From positions 106,983 through 170,982 of the forward strand of contig SCFE01000110.1 in assembly GCA_004352715.1 (NCBI GenBank): a stretch of DNA of 64,000 nt, written 5' to 3'. Of the stretch, positions 49,289 through 60,176 are shown in pieces (the stretch's first letter is position 1; every line of letters begins with the position of its first letter). The notes under the pieces are model-generated. The model saw only the letters and a program-made list of their open reading frames with translations, did no database searches and was not told where the DNA came from. The position numbers and the translations under genes were made by a program. The DNA comes from Hofstenia miamia (taxonomy: Eukaryota > Xenacoelomorpha > Acoela).

Positions 49289-50339
49289 TACTGGAAATTC
49301 AAGTTGGGGCAGCTACAATTGGCAGTGCAAAATTATATTAATACATAGAAGAAATAAATGGAATACCAAAGTTTAAGTGAATAATGCGATTTCACATCTA
49401 AATCAACAATTTAGAACTTCTTTTCTTTGCAATGTCTTAATGTATCATCCTGTATTCAACGTTTTGTATTTTAAGCATTATTTAAACACAGAAATTGAAG
49501 TTGGGGCACTCATTGAAATTTTTCATTCTCGTCAAATTATTATTAGGTACAAGTCCAATATAGGTTTCAATTGTAACTTGTAAGCTTTTACACTACATTA
49601 AAGTGGTTTTTCTCTATACATAATGCCGATAAACTATCCCAAACGCAATAAGAGCACCTTAAATCAAACATCACAGAGAAAGAGCATTGTCACGCCATAT
49701 TTCTGAAAATCTAAGAAATCCAAAATCAACAGTAGCTCGAATCATCAAAATTTATAAGGATCATGGTACACTTACTCCAGTAAATCGCCCAGGAAAAGCC
49801 CCCAAAACAACACCAGCGTCCCAAAGAATTTTTCTACAATTTGCTGGAGCATATCTGTTGGTTATGGCCAATCAGTTAAAGCCATTTGGAGCGATGGGGA
49901 CATAGCTACAGTTCGTACAGTAAGTAATATTTTAATTAAATGTGGTCTATCGGCTGCTAGAATTGCTACTCCGAAGTCATTTTTTCCGCATTTTCAAAAA
50001 ATGCCGCTTCAAAAATTTTGTTGAAAATTTTCTTCAAATGATATTCAACATTAGACTAAAGTATAATTTAGTGACGAGTCAACATTTGAGCTTTTTTCTC
50101 GTCGACGTGTAGTTGCTTGAAGGCATTCAGGGATGTTTTGGTGCTTTCATCCCAAATATACTCTAAAAACTCTAAAACAAAGCTGATGAAAATTTATGGT
50201 TTGGGCGTTCATGTGCATCAGGTCAAATTAAAGTGGTATGGTGCATAGAGATTACTGATGATTATTGTAGAAAGCTGGTCGAGTCAATGTCAAATCTCAT
50301 TGCTGTGTGTTTGGCCAATAGTGGCGTACATACAAAATA

Positions 50340-50495
50340 TTAGTGAGGTTTTCTGAATTAACTATTTACTTTCTACACAGTGTTATCATATTTTTTCTAC
50401 ATTGTGTTATTATTTGTTTGTACATTGCGTTTTTCAGTGTAAAATACAAAAATTTCTAAATTTGGAAAGTGTTCCCAAACTTTTGGCCAGTACTG
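50340..50495. mobile_element. End of a second Tc1-like element nested in the first
   Basis: The reverse complement of 50469-50495 is CAGTACTGGCCAAAAGTTTGG followed by GAACAC, a common Tc1-type terminal repeat, with TA after it at 50496-50497. It differs from the host element beyond CAGTACTGG. The opposite end was not found, so the copy is truncated or the left limit (50340) is only approximate. Confidence 0.55.
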
Positions 50496-51249
50496 TATAT
50501 GTTCCTTTTCACACTCTCTATTGAGTAAAAATATCCAGTGAATGTTCTTTAAAATGTAAAGTTGTATAATATATCTGTAATGACAGCTATATGCAATTAC
50601 AAATTCATATAACAATCTAATGCAAACTGGAATCACTAATATCTTCCTGTTCAGAAAATGGAGCTTGATATTTACTATCATTGTCAATCTTTTCAATTCT
50701 TTCCAAATTAACACAAGTCAAATTTTCGGTTTTGAATTTCGCCAGTATCAGAATTTTCCACCAAGAATTATTTTATTCTTCATTTTCATCATCACAAGAA
50801 TTGATTTGATTCTCTTCAATACCTTTCTAAGATTCATTCATTTGTATATTTCTGCTTAGCTGTTCTCATAGTGATGTTCCTAATCACTCCACGAAAATAA
50901 GTATCCTGTTTTTTTAATTCACAAACTCATGTATTTTTACATTAAATATTATTAAATTTTTTTAAAATTTAATTTATAGACCTGTATTTATCTACTTTTG
51001 GAAATATATTAAGTTTTTTAGTTAAGGTTTCTATTTGTATGGGGGTATTTTTTTTAGCATAAAATTTTAAATAATTTTACTTTTAAAAATACTAATGAAA
51101 TTAGATGAGCATAGCTATGGCTATACCCTGTGCCACATAAACCTATTGTGATTAATTTATAGGCACCTGAACAATGAAAATTATTAAGCACAGCATGAGT
51201 AATAACTAAATAAAATTTTCTCCTTGTCTACCATTTCTATTCACCTCAT

Positions 51250-51800
51250 TGTTCTTACCCCATTTGACGATACCCAATAGGATTGACCAATTTTTTTGTA
51301 TTCAAACTCAACACCATGCACCTACTCTAAAAATCCAAAAACATTTTGTGTGACATCAAAACTCAGTACATTTTTTTAATTTTAGAATTTATTGATTTAG
51401 CAAGAGCTGTACATTTTATAATTGGCTGATTTTCTTGAAAATAATCACACATTCATGCCATGAGGTGAAAATTTGGAAATTTACTTAATCTCATGCCATT
51501 GAAAATGCACTAAAATATTGTCTATTTTGTAGTGCTTAATGCAAAAATCTCCTAAAAACACAATATTCTCTATTAAAGAGTAATTTTAAAATTGAAAAAT
51601 TTGTGCTGAGTCTTGAAAAATTGCACAAATTCTATGTTTCCATTCTTTGGAATCAGTAGATGTTGGTGAAGTTCGTGCATACTGCTGAATTTGAAAAATT
51701 GAAAATTCAAAAGTTTGTGCCCTCCCTAGAACCCAATTATGTACTTAGCAATTTATTCAACAATGGGCCCCCTCTAAAATTTTTTTCTTTATCCGCCACT
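51250..51800. repeat. Interspersed repeat, related to 13130-13560
   Basis: It shares an ordered set of words with gene B intron 1 (AAAAATTTGTGCTGAGTCTTGA, TGTTGGTGA.GT, GGGCCC, CTTTATCCGCC). It lies inside the disrupted Tc1 element, so it inserted after that element did. Confidence 0.55.
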
Positions 51801-52442
51801 GCATCAGGTTTAAAAAATTGTTGATGGACACACAGAAAACAGAGCCCGTGATAAAGTCCAATTTCTTGTTGATAATAGAGTAGTTATTTTTCCGGAATGG
51901 CCTGGGCAGTCATCTGACATAAATATTATTGAAAATTTATGGGAAATTTTAAAGAAAAAGTCAATGATACTTAGCTGTCCAATATTTCAAACCTTTGAAC
52001 TACTATAGAAAATGAATTTTACGCAATTCCTGATGAGAAAATATTGGCTTTGTGTTAGTCACTACCTGGAAGAATTCAATAAATTTTGGCAGCTCGTGGA
52101 TCCCCTATAAAATATTAGAAACAATCTTTAATGTAATTTTTTATATTTCATAATACGTATTTTTCGCTTTGTTGTTGTATTTCACACGTTGATAAAATAC
52201 TTACACTTATATGAAGCACTACAATGAGTGCACCAACTTCAATTTCCACTTATGATTAACATAGCACAAAATCTCTTTAAAATGCAGTCGAAATAAGCTT
52301 TAATGAGATAAGAAGTTTTAAGAATTTTCTTTAGATGACTAAACATAGTATCCATCAAAAGTTTGATGTTTTAAATATTATGTGCAGGTGCAAATGCAAT
52401 TTTTGTTATGCCAGTTGAAGCTGCCCCAACTTCAATTTCCGG

Positions 52443-53233
52443 TATATATATATATTGTGGCATCGGTATGTGATCAGCGAGCAGTACTAATATTCTATCT
52501 ATTGAAGGTTTCGATTCGAAGCAAGATTTACGGAAGCTACAGTTTAATAATTAACTCCTCCTGCCATAGCACCCTTTCTAGTAAAAGTAAAAGTAAGCAG
52601 GAGATCGTGATGTGGAAGGGTGGCCACACTCAGCCGACCTGATACAGATCAAGGCTAGAGCCCTAATTACACAAAAAATAAAGAATCCCTAACTCTTGGG
52701 TGCATTAAGCGGAACCTACGTGCTAAGTTAAAATAACCTAAGCTCAGTGCAATCCTTATCTCTTGCAATTTAGGTGAAATCAATAATAATCAATTTAAAT
52801 AACGAAGGAAATGCAGTTCTACAAATACTCCTAACCGTATACCTAGTCCTGTTAAGGGGACATGCTTGTCAAGCTGTACCACGTCTAGGCGCTCTTTATC
52901 TACATGTATGAATTTAGAAACACATTTTAAATAAAACAAGAGTTAAAATAAAGTAAAATGAATTTACTGAAAGTAAACTGAAGCGAAAAAACAAATAAAT
53001 AAATCACACCTATATATATTAACAAAAACTGGTACAATCTAGTTTTCTGCTATTAATTTTACAGGGTAGAATTAGGGGAAATTTAAATAACTAAAAATAT
53101 AGCACAGTTTCATTTAGTCAAATAATCAATTGAATAATTTCGTAAGTCTAAATTGTAAATTGAGAATTCCAAGTATAGAGTAGAATAAAGTTTTAATGTA
53201 TTTATGCCACAATATATATATATATATATATAT
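52443..53233. other. Spacer between the Tc1 element and the gap
   Basis: No gene is recognised. It ends in (TA)n at ~53212-53233 against the gap. Confidence 0.45.
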
Positions 53234-53522
53234 NNNNNNNNNNNNNNNNNNNNNNNNNNNNNNNNNNNNNNNNNNNNNNNNNNNNNNNNNNNNNNNNNNN
53301 NNNNNNNNNNNNNNNNNNNNNNNNNNNNNNNNNNNNNNNNNNNNNNNNNNNNNNNNNNNNNNNNNNNNNNNNNNNNNNNNNNNNNNNNNNNNNNNNNNNN
53401 NNNNNNNNNNNNNNNNNNNNNNNNNNNNNNNNNNNNNNNNNNNNNNNNNNNNNNNNNNNNNNNNNNNNNNNNNNNNNNNNNNNNNNNNNNNNNNNNNNNN
53501 NNNNNNNNNNNNNNNNNNNNNN
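53234..53522. other. Assembly gap, 289 N, in a (TA)n run
   Basis: (TA)n on both sides, so the gap is most likely the unread middle of a long microsatellite or two of them. Confidence 0.95.
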
Positions 53523-53760
53523 TATATATACCTCCCTCTCTGTTTCTGTACTATAGAGTTTTGCAACATATACTACATAGAGAGAGCTTTGATTTTTTCT
53601 CAATAATGAGGAAATTGATACAATAAACATAAAAGTATAGTTAGTGGGCTAAACTTGTATAGAAAAACAAACTTAAGCGGATATGCTGTAATGTGGATTG
53701 CAAAGTATTAAAAATTTATATTATCTTTAGTGAAATTGTAAATGAAGATAAACTTTTATT

Positions 53761-53942
53761 CTATAACCAAGATAGCATATCATCATAAATAGCTTTTGTC
53801 CCTAGTGAACTGTCCCTAACTCGTTGAGATTTCTCCTGCAGATCCTTTATTTGGAGAGCGTCATATATCGTTGATTCCAAAATTTTTTCTGATAACCTTG
53901 TGCTTTCTAATATGAATGAAGTACCATAGGATACGGCAGCTC
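53761..53942 (-). CDS. Glycosyltransferase gene E, exon 4
   Basis: 182 nt after TTGGTAG, encoding AAVSYGTSFILESTRLSEK and ending YDDMLSWL, stop TAG. It is shorter than exon 4 of genes C and D by five codons at the C-terminus. Confidence 0.88.
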
Positions 53943-54198
53943 CTACCAATATTCAAAATTATATATGATTAATTCCTAATTTAATCTGAAGTTCAATTTA
54001 TTACCAAATTAGATGGTGAATGACAAAAAATCTATCGAATTTACAAAAAAAAATACGCGAAACCAATTCAATAACTGTTCTACTAAACCTGAAGCACTGT
54101 ATGTACATTAGTGTACATTAGTATTAAAATGAAAAAATCATTATTGTTACTTAATAAAATTATATATATATATATATATGCATTAACTGCAAACTTAC

Positions 54199-54960
54199 TA
54201 CTATTTATACTTTGTTCCTCCAAGATCGGAATTGCAATCGCAATAGTACCAGATGCAGCCGCGACCTGATTAGTTCCTGATCCACCATGATGAATAATCA
54301 AATTTACTTTTGGAAATAAAAGTGTATGTGGGACGTGGTTCGGAAAATGAAATTTAGGATTTAAAGCTAGTTTAGATTCTGGAGGAATCTTAAAGGAAGC
54401 ATTTAAAAATATTGCGCAGAAATCCAACCGAGAAATGGTGTTAAATAGCACACTTTCGGTGTGATGTGTGTCATTTCCATAGTATTCCTTCAAAGAAAAG
54501 CTTCCAAACCCAACATAAACTATGGTTTCGTTTATACATTTTTCAAGAAAGGCTTCTGTTTCAGGTGGAATTGTTTTTTCTTTATTGAAAACAGGTCCAA
54601 AATAATTCCACCACTTTGGAATTCTCACCAATTCCGGATAAAGTGCAGTTGAAATAAGAAAGTACGAAGGAAATTCATATCGAAATCTTCCATAGTACAA
54701 ATTGGCAACTGACATCGATTTAAGATTATGAAAGTTTAAAGTGTTTTCAAAAAATGAGTGTTGATAATAAACTGCTATTAGATTGAAAACCTGAAATTCC
54801 AGCCAATTGAATATTGACGGTGTACTAATCTCAGATTTTGAAGAAAGAATACTATATTCATTGGTACTTGTGACAATTGAGCTGAACTTTAACAGCATCA
54901 AAGGAACTTTCTTTTTTAGTGATAAGACCAATGCAACGGGCATTATATATTCTTGCGTTA
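54199..54960 (-). CDS. Glycosyltransferase gene E, exon 3
   Basis: 762 nt, acceptor ATTTAG, donor A|GTAAGT. It starts VTQEYIMPVALVLSLKKK and contains WWNYFGPVF, IVYVGFGSFSLKEYYG, LIIHHGGSGTNQ and IPILEEQSINS. The frame is open past the donor into a (TA)n run, but the family splice site ends the exon at 54199. Confidence 0.9.
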
Positions 54961-55004
54961 CTAAATATAATATTAATTTATTATATTATTTTCTACATGC
55001 ATAT

Positions 55005-55039
<35 letters not shown>

Positions 55040-55133
55040 NNNNNNNNNNNNNNNNNNNNNNNNNNNNNNNNNNNNNNNNNNNNNNNNNNNNNNNNNNNNN
55101 NNNNNNNNNNNNNNNNNNNNNNNNNNNNNNNNN
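55040..55133. other. Assembly gap, 94 N, after a (TA)n run
   Basis: (TA)n at 55010-55039 runs into the gap. It lies in intron 2 of gene E. Confidence 0.95.
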
Positions 55134-55289
55134 TCCCTGAAGTATTAGTGAAAGCTAGCCATGCATTTCCATTTAGTCTGCAATCTGCTATGCTATATAA
55201 AACATCCTCTTTAATTAATGTTAATGATATTGTTTCATGTTACTTTGTCAAGCATTTACAAAAACAACTCGTGTTAAAAGCTGACTGCT

Positions 55290-55410
55290 GACCCATGTGT
55301 CGGGTCGTGGGTCAACATACTATGGGTTGGGTTGGGTCGGGTCGAGTCAGTCGGGTCATGAGTCAATTATCTGCTGGTCGGGTTGGGTCGTGGGTCAAAA
55401 TATGTGACCC
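55290..55410. repeat. GGGTC-rich simple repeat
   Basis: Repeated GGGTCG, GGGTTG and GGGTCA words, an island of high G+C in intron 2 of gene E. Confidence 0.75.
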
Positions 55411-55852
55411 GTTTGCCACTCTGGTGTGTAGTAAGGTGATTTTAACTTCTTCAATCCGCAACAATGTGAGAAAAATAACGGTTGAAGACAAAAGCATTAG
55501 ATATACAACATTTTTCAAAAAAATTTCACACCCGTACTGAAAAGAAACTTTTACCAAGATAGAGCAACTTTCATATACTCTCAGCTATCTGATCTTTACA
55601 AACTAGCAAAAAAATACATAATATTTGGATTACACTTTAAGTATTAGATATTGCAAATTTCAAGTCGAGGGTCGAATGAGTCAGTTCAACATGCTTCTAA
55701 GTGCTACCTATTTTATCCTGCAGACTATATGTAGAAAAAAATTTAAGTGCTTAGAACTTATTAACTAATTATGATATCCAGAATAAAAAATACCAAGGTA
55801 TAGATAAGTGTCTTCTCCTTCAAGTAAAATTTAAAATTTACCTGGTTCCTCT

Positions 55853-56338
55853 ATGTTTTATAATACGGCCCAGTTGCAAAAATTTCAAACCTCGCCTGCT
55901 CTAAACATTAATGAGTCTCGAACAGTTTATTTACTGCAAGTGAAATATTTGGGGTTAATTGCTGCTCTCATAGCTTTCAGAGTTGAAACTAGATCTAGAC
56001 ACATAGGGGCTGCGATTTTGCAATATGGCTCAGAAAATAGGAAATTACTGGGTTTGAGTTTCAGTTGGGTTCCACTTGGTCCAGCGAAAGTTAGTTCATT
56101 AACGTTTCATCAAATTTGCATGGCCTCAGTCAATGTAAAAATCTGTAATGCAGCTGTGGTTCAGTCCGGCAATCCTTACTCGCATAGGCCCTGCGGAAAC
56201 GATATAACTTTTATTGCTAAACCAATTAAGATAAAAACCCACATTGAAGGAATTCCAATTATTTCAAAATTATCATATCATATTGCGAGCTATAATTGGC
56301 TTAGCAACAAAAGTTGTATAGTTTGCGCGGGGTCTTAA
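55853..56338 (+). CDS. 161-aa open frame, unrecognised
   Basis: The longest gap-free open frame in the window outside the glycosyltransferase exons. It is much longer than expected by chance at this base composition and is richer in G+C than its flanks. It starts MFYNTAQLQKF and contains GAAILQYGSENRKLLGLSFS and SGNPYSHRPCGND. No domain, signal peptide or membrane segment is recognised. It lies antisense in intron 2 of gene E. A transposon-derived fragment is the likeliest alternative to a gene. Confidence 0.35.
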   Translation: MFYNTAQLQKFQTSPALNINESRTVYLLQVKYLGLIAALIAFRVETRSRHIGAAILQYGSENRKLLGLSFSWVPLGPAKVSSLTFHQICMASVNVKICNAAVVQSGNPYSHRPCGNDITFIAKPIKIKTHIEGIPIISKLSYHIASYNWLSNKSCIVCAGS

Positions 56339-56873
56339 AGCACATGTATCTGTGGTTGTTTATAGATGCTTGGGTTAACTTATCTTCTCTTTTTGTAATT
56401 CATTGTTTCCGTTTTCAATTGGTTTTGTGTCTGAATATTGGGTTTGAGTTAGGCCCAAACATTTGATTAAACTCGCTTTACGATCTGTGTTTAAAAAATT
56501 GGAAGTGTGTTCGGTCCGGGCCAATTTCGTCCTGATGACGTAGACTGCTTGGTTATTAAAACCTTAGTTATGGAGCTTTAAGAATGATTGTGTTCGATAT
56601 GGCAAGAGCTAGCCTTGCACTAAAGCTGATAAATCATAGATCTTATCATAAACTTCTAAAAATAATCTTTCTATTATTCATTGCAATCAAATACATGAAA
56701 TTGTTGGCATTCCAATTACCAAATGGAACAGAATTTGTTTTAGAAACTTGGAAATTGTTACCAGCTCTTAAATGCCTATTGTTATTTTCAAAGGAAAACT
56801 AAAATTCTCTTATTCTATATGCAAAAACCCATCTCATGACAAGATGAAGAAATGTTTTTCAAAAATCTCTAAC

Positions 56874-56909
<36 letters not shown>

Positions 56910-57092
56910 NNNNNNNNNNNNNNNNNNNNNNNNNNNNNNNNNNNNNNNNNNNNNNNNNNNNNNNNNNNNNNNNNNNNNNNNNNNNNNNNNNNNNNNNNNN
57001 NNNNNNNNNNNNNNNNNNNNNNNNNNNNNNNNNNNNNNNNNNNNNNNNNNNNNNNNNNNNNNNNNNNNNNNNNNNNNNNNNNNNNNNNNNNN
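56910..57092. other. Assembly gap, 183 N, inside a (TA)n run
   Basis: (TA)n at 56877-56909 and 57093-57121 on both sides, so the missing sequence is probably more TA repeat. Confidence 0.95.
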
Positions 57093-57125
<33 letters not shown>

Positions 57126-57239
57126 GGTTATCACTTTTCCCCTTTTTCTGAATTTACAATTTTTACATAGTTGTTGATAATTACTGTTCTGTGATTTGGT
57201 GAAAAAACTCCCGCGTAAAATCAAAAGCTTATACTAGAA

Positions 57240-58725
57240 GTGACACAGACACCATCAAACTATTTTCAAAAATTAAGGACATCTATGCTAATGGAATCAA
57301 GATATTCATTGATGAGCTCATGAGCTTGGTGAGCAAAATGAGTCTGAAAATTATTGAAAAGACCTCTGTGGAAAGGAAAGTAACAAAATTGGTAAAAAAA
57401 TATGTTGCATTTTGAAAAAATCACAAAATAATAGTGCAACATTCATACAAACTCCATTTAAAAGCATCTTTGATATTACAAAGAGAAATTGTGATTGACT
57501 GAATCAAGAAGATAAACTTAGTTATAAGAAGCAAATTAAAGGTGAAGGATGATATTCCATTCAAATATTCAAGGAAGCTTTAATGAAGCAATCGCAATTT
57601 AAACAAAAGCATGTCCAGCAAGCAGGTGTACAGCAGAATAGCATGTCCTCCTCTGATGATAGTTTCTTATCAATGAGGCTGATGATGATTATTATACACA
57701 TCCAGATTATATTAAGACCAATATTTCTCACCATTTCAAAAGAAAAGCAGTTAATCTTATAGTAAAAATTTGGTTAAGCACTAGTAGAGCAGCAAAAGTT
57801 TGCTGTCAACAATCTGATAATGGCTTTTCATTTCTACCGACCATCAGAATCCGTAATATGTAGGAAAACAGTGAAGGAAAGAAAAACATTGACACAAGAA
57901 ATGAAAAAAGCTAAAAAATCAAAATTGAACCTTGTATGTTGATGGCAAGCTGATTGATGCAAGAGAACATTAAGGAATTGTTTTAAAAATTATAACATTG
58001 AAGTTCGAAGCAGAGCATTTTTTTGTCAAATGGAAAATCTGAAACAATTGCAGCTGGCATAGTGAAGATTCTTTTGAAGATTGTGCTAAGATGATAATTT
58101 GAGACACAACAAATGTAAACAGTGCTGTTGCAACAATTTTTTGAGAAAAAGAACCTTAATGTATGGGATGCCAACATCATATTTTGGACAGAGTTTTGAG
58201 ACTTTTAATGAGTGAGTGCTTAGGTTGTAGTGAAACATCATCTCCGAACTTATCCTACATATTACGAAAAGTTTGCCTAACATTTTGATCAAACTTGAAG
58301 AACCGAATTGAAAAAGCTTAACGCAATTACATGGAGGGATGACAAGCGTCTTCTCTATGAACTTGGATACACATTCCGTTTTTGTTTGGTAAATGGTGAG
58401 TTTCCTAAAATTGTTTTTAAGAAATTACTTGCCGTGAGGAATGCAAGACGGAATTCATGTGATATTTTTGCAATTTGTTCTCGAGTGAAATTTTTGCTCC
58501 AAAGGCATTCACAAAAATTGAATTATATTTGTTCAATTATAAGAAGGCATTGACTTGCTTAGGAAATCATTGGAACTGCACGCCCCTGCTATAAACACAC
58601 AAAGACCCAACATCTGTGCTGAAAGTACCGTCAACGTATTACAAGGTCTTGATTGCCGAACTTCTGATACCTTGGAAAAAAAGAATGATTTTGTGAATCT
58701 TGCTGCGCATAACTTCAATTTTTGA
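57240..58725 (+). pseudogene. Degenerate transposon-derived gene, hAT-like
   Basis: Plus-strand fragments follow the order of a transposon-derived protein family common in invertebrate genomes. SDTDTIKLFSKIKDIYANGI comes first, then FKSIFDITKRNCD, then LYVDGKLIDA, then CQHHILDRVLRL (Cys-x-His-His block), then SPNLSYILRKV. TWRDDKRLLYELGYTFRF and AVRNARRNSCDIFAI near 58330-58490 come last. Several frameshifts and stops separate them. The class (hAT-like) is an inference from the CxHH and NARWNS-type blocks. It is antisense in intron 2 of gene E. Confidence 0.55.
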
Positions 58726-58920
58726 TTGTGTACAGTCGGAGGTAATTAATTTCGTAATTAAATATTGCAGAAATCACGTTTCTATGATAGTTTTTTTAAT
58801 TTTCTAACTTAAAACAAATTTTTTAATTAGATCACAAAAATAAATAATGATTTATTTTTTCACAAAACCTCATCACATTATGCTAGGTAAACAAAATGTT
58901 TAGAAAAAGTCATAACCCTA

Positions 58921-58922
<2 letters not shown>

Positions 58923-58959
<37 letters not shown>
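58923..58959. repeat. (TA)n microsatellite
   Basis: About 18 TA units in intron 2 of gene E. Confidence 0.9.
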
Positions 58960-58964
<5 letters not shown>

Positions 58965-59914
58965 ACTAACCCTTCTCGTTTGAACCAAGCTATTTCGCTT
59001 TATCGTAGTGTATATTGAACTTGCTAAGCAGCATTTATTTCAATCATCCTACAATACTTATTTGAACAAATTAATTCACTTTTCCTCCGCTTAGTGGTTT
59101 ACAATTATAATTATTCAAATTTCTTAAGATGAACGATGATAGCTGCATAACTATTCTTCTATTTGCATTTACAGCTGACAATCATGACAAATGAAGCTTT
59201 GTTGCCCAATCAAAAAGTTGATGCCGATTGCTATGTAGATTTTGTTCATTGTACTGATGAGAAATAGACTACAATTTAGTGGCCGGACACTGATTGGGAC
59301 ATTCAAAAACAGCAACTACTCATTTTTTTAGAAATAGCTAATGAAATAAAATCCACAAAGCACTGATATCAATCACCGCTACAGATTTGTCAATAAGATT
59401 TTGAGACATGATGTCAACTTTTATGACAAATATTAGATGTTCCATTGCAGCACTATCAGTTACAATTAGAAAACCTTGTCACGCAGTTTATGCTAAATAT
59501 TGCTCATGAATATCACTTCTTGCTAGTCAATTCTTTCTAGTAGTACTGAAACTTCTTACACACCGCATAATTTACCAAGATAATGCAGAGGAATTCTTAT
59601 CAAAGTTATTCCTGAAGCGAATTATAAAAGGTTATTATTTTCTGCAAATTTTTATTATTGAAAGAGTGAATTTTGTTAATTCAAAATGCAACGCAAAGAT
59701 ATTCATTATTGATTAAATATGTTCTCTATTAATTTCGGCAATCATCATAAAGTTGTGCATAAGTCTTAGAGTGATACTTTATAAGATATGGAAACTGGCA
59801 ATTCAAAAGACTTGGCACAACCGAGTAAAACATTAAGGTACTTTGTTGTGCCTAATTTTATATAACAATCCTCACATTAAAATTTATAACATTTAAATTA
59901 AAACAGAAACATAC
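58960..59914 (-). other. Rest of gene E intron 2, nothing recognised
   Basis: A+T-rich, with chance frames only. Confidence 0.5.
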
Positions 59915-60176
59915 CGACTAAATCAATATCATCGTAGCGGTGATCATTAAAGATGTTATGAAGAAACTTGTGCATTTCTCGGTTTAAAAACGTATAAAAA
60001 ATATGAGCTTGCTCAAATATGCCTGCTCCACGTTGAGGATTACCAAGTAGTTCTTCTGTGATTTTTCCTTCCCCATCTGGAATCCAAAGAAGTTCTTCTT
60101 CAGTAAATTCAAGAATGTCTGTCATTAGATATCGGTAGCGTTCTCTAGCTGTTATTATTATTTTGTGGCCATTTTC
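59915..60176 (-). CDS. Glycosyltransferage gene E, exon 2 (glycosyltransferase)
   Basis: 262 nt, one codon longer than in genes B and D. It begins ENGHKIIITARERYRYLM after ATTTAG and contains LEFTEEELLWIPDGEG. It ends YDDIDLV plus G before GTATGT. ITARERYR and DIDLV are shared with gene B exon 2, while genes C and D have ISGRK and NFLG. This groups B with E and C with D. Confidence 0.9.

Larger units (their letters stand above)
49286..52442 (+). mobile_element. Tc1-like transposon of IR/DR type, interrupted
   Basis: ~3.16-kb element inserted in a (TA)n run. The left end reads CAGTACTGGAAATTCAAG at 49286 and the right end GGAAATTGAAGTTGGGGCAG in reverse complement, ending at 52442. A second copy of the repeat lies inward on each side (49491-49512 and 52221-52247), giving the inverted-repeat/direct-repeat layout known from Tc1 elements such as Sleeping Beauty. 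Transposase relics on the plus strand include ISENLRNPKSTVARIIKIYK (DNA-binding), FSDESTFELFS (first Asp block, ~50067), VDGHTENRARDKVQF (second Asp block, ~51826) and WPGQSSDINIIENLWEIL (third, Glu kept). Stops and an inserted ~1.5 kb between the first and second blocks inactivate it. Confidence 0.85.
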
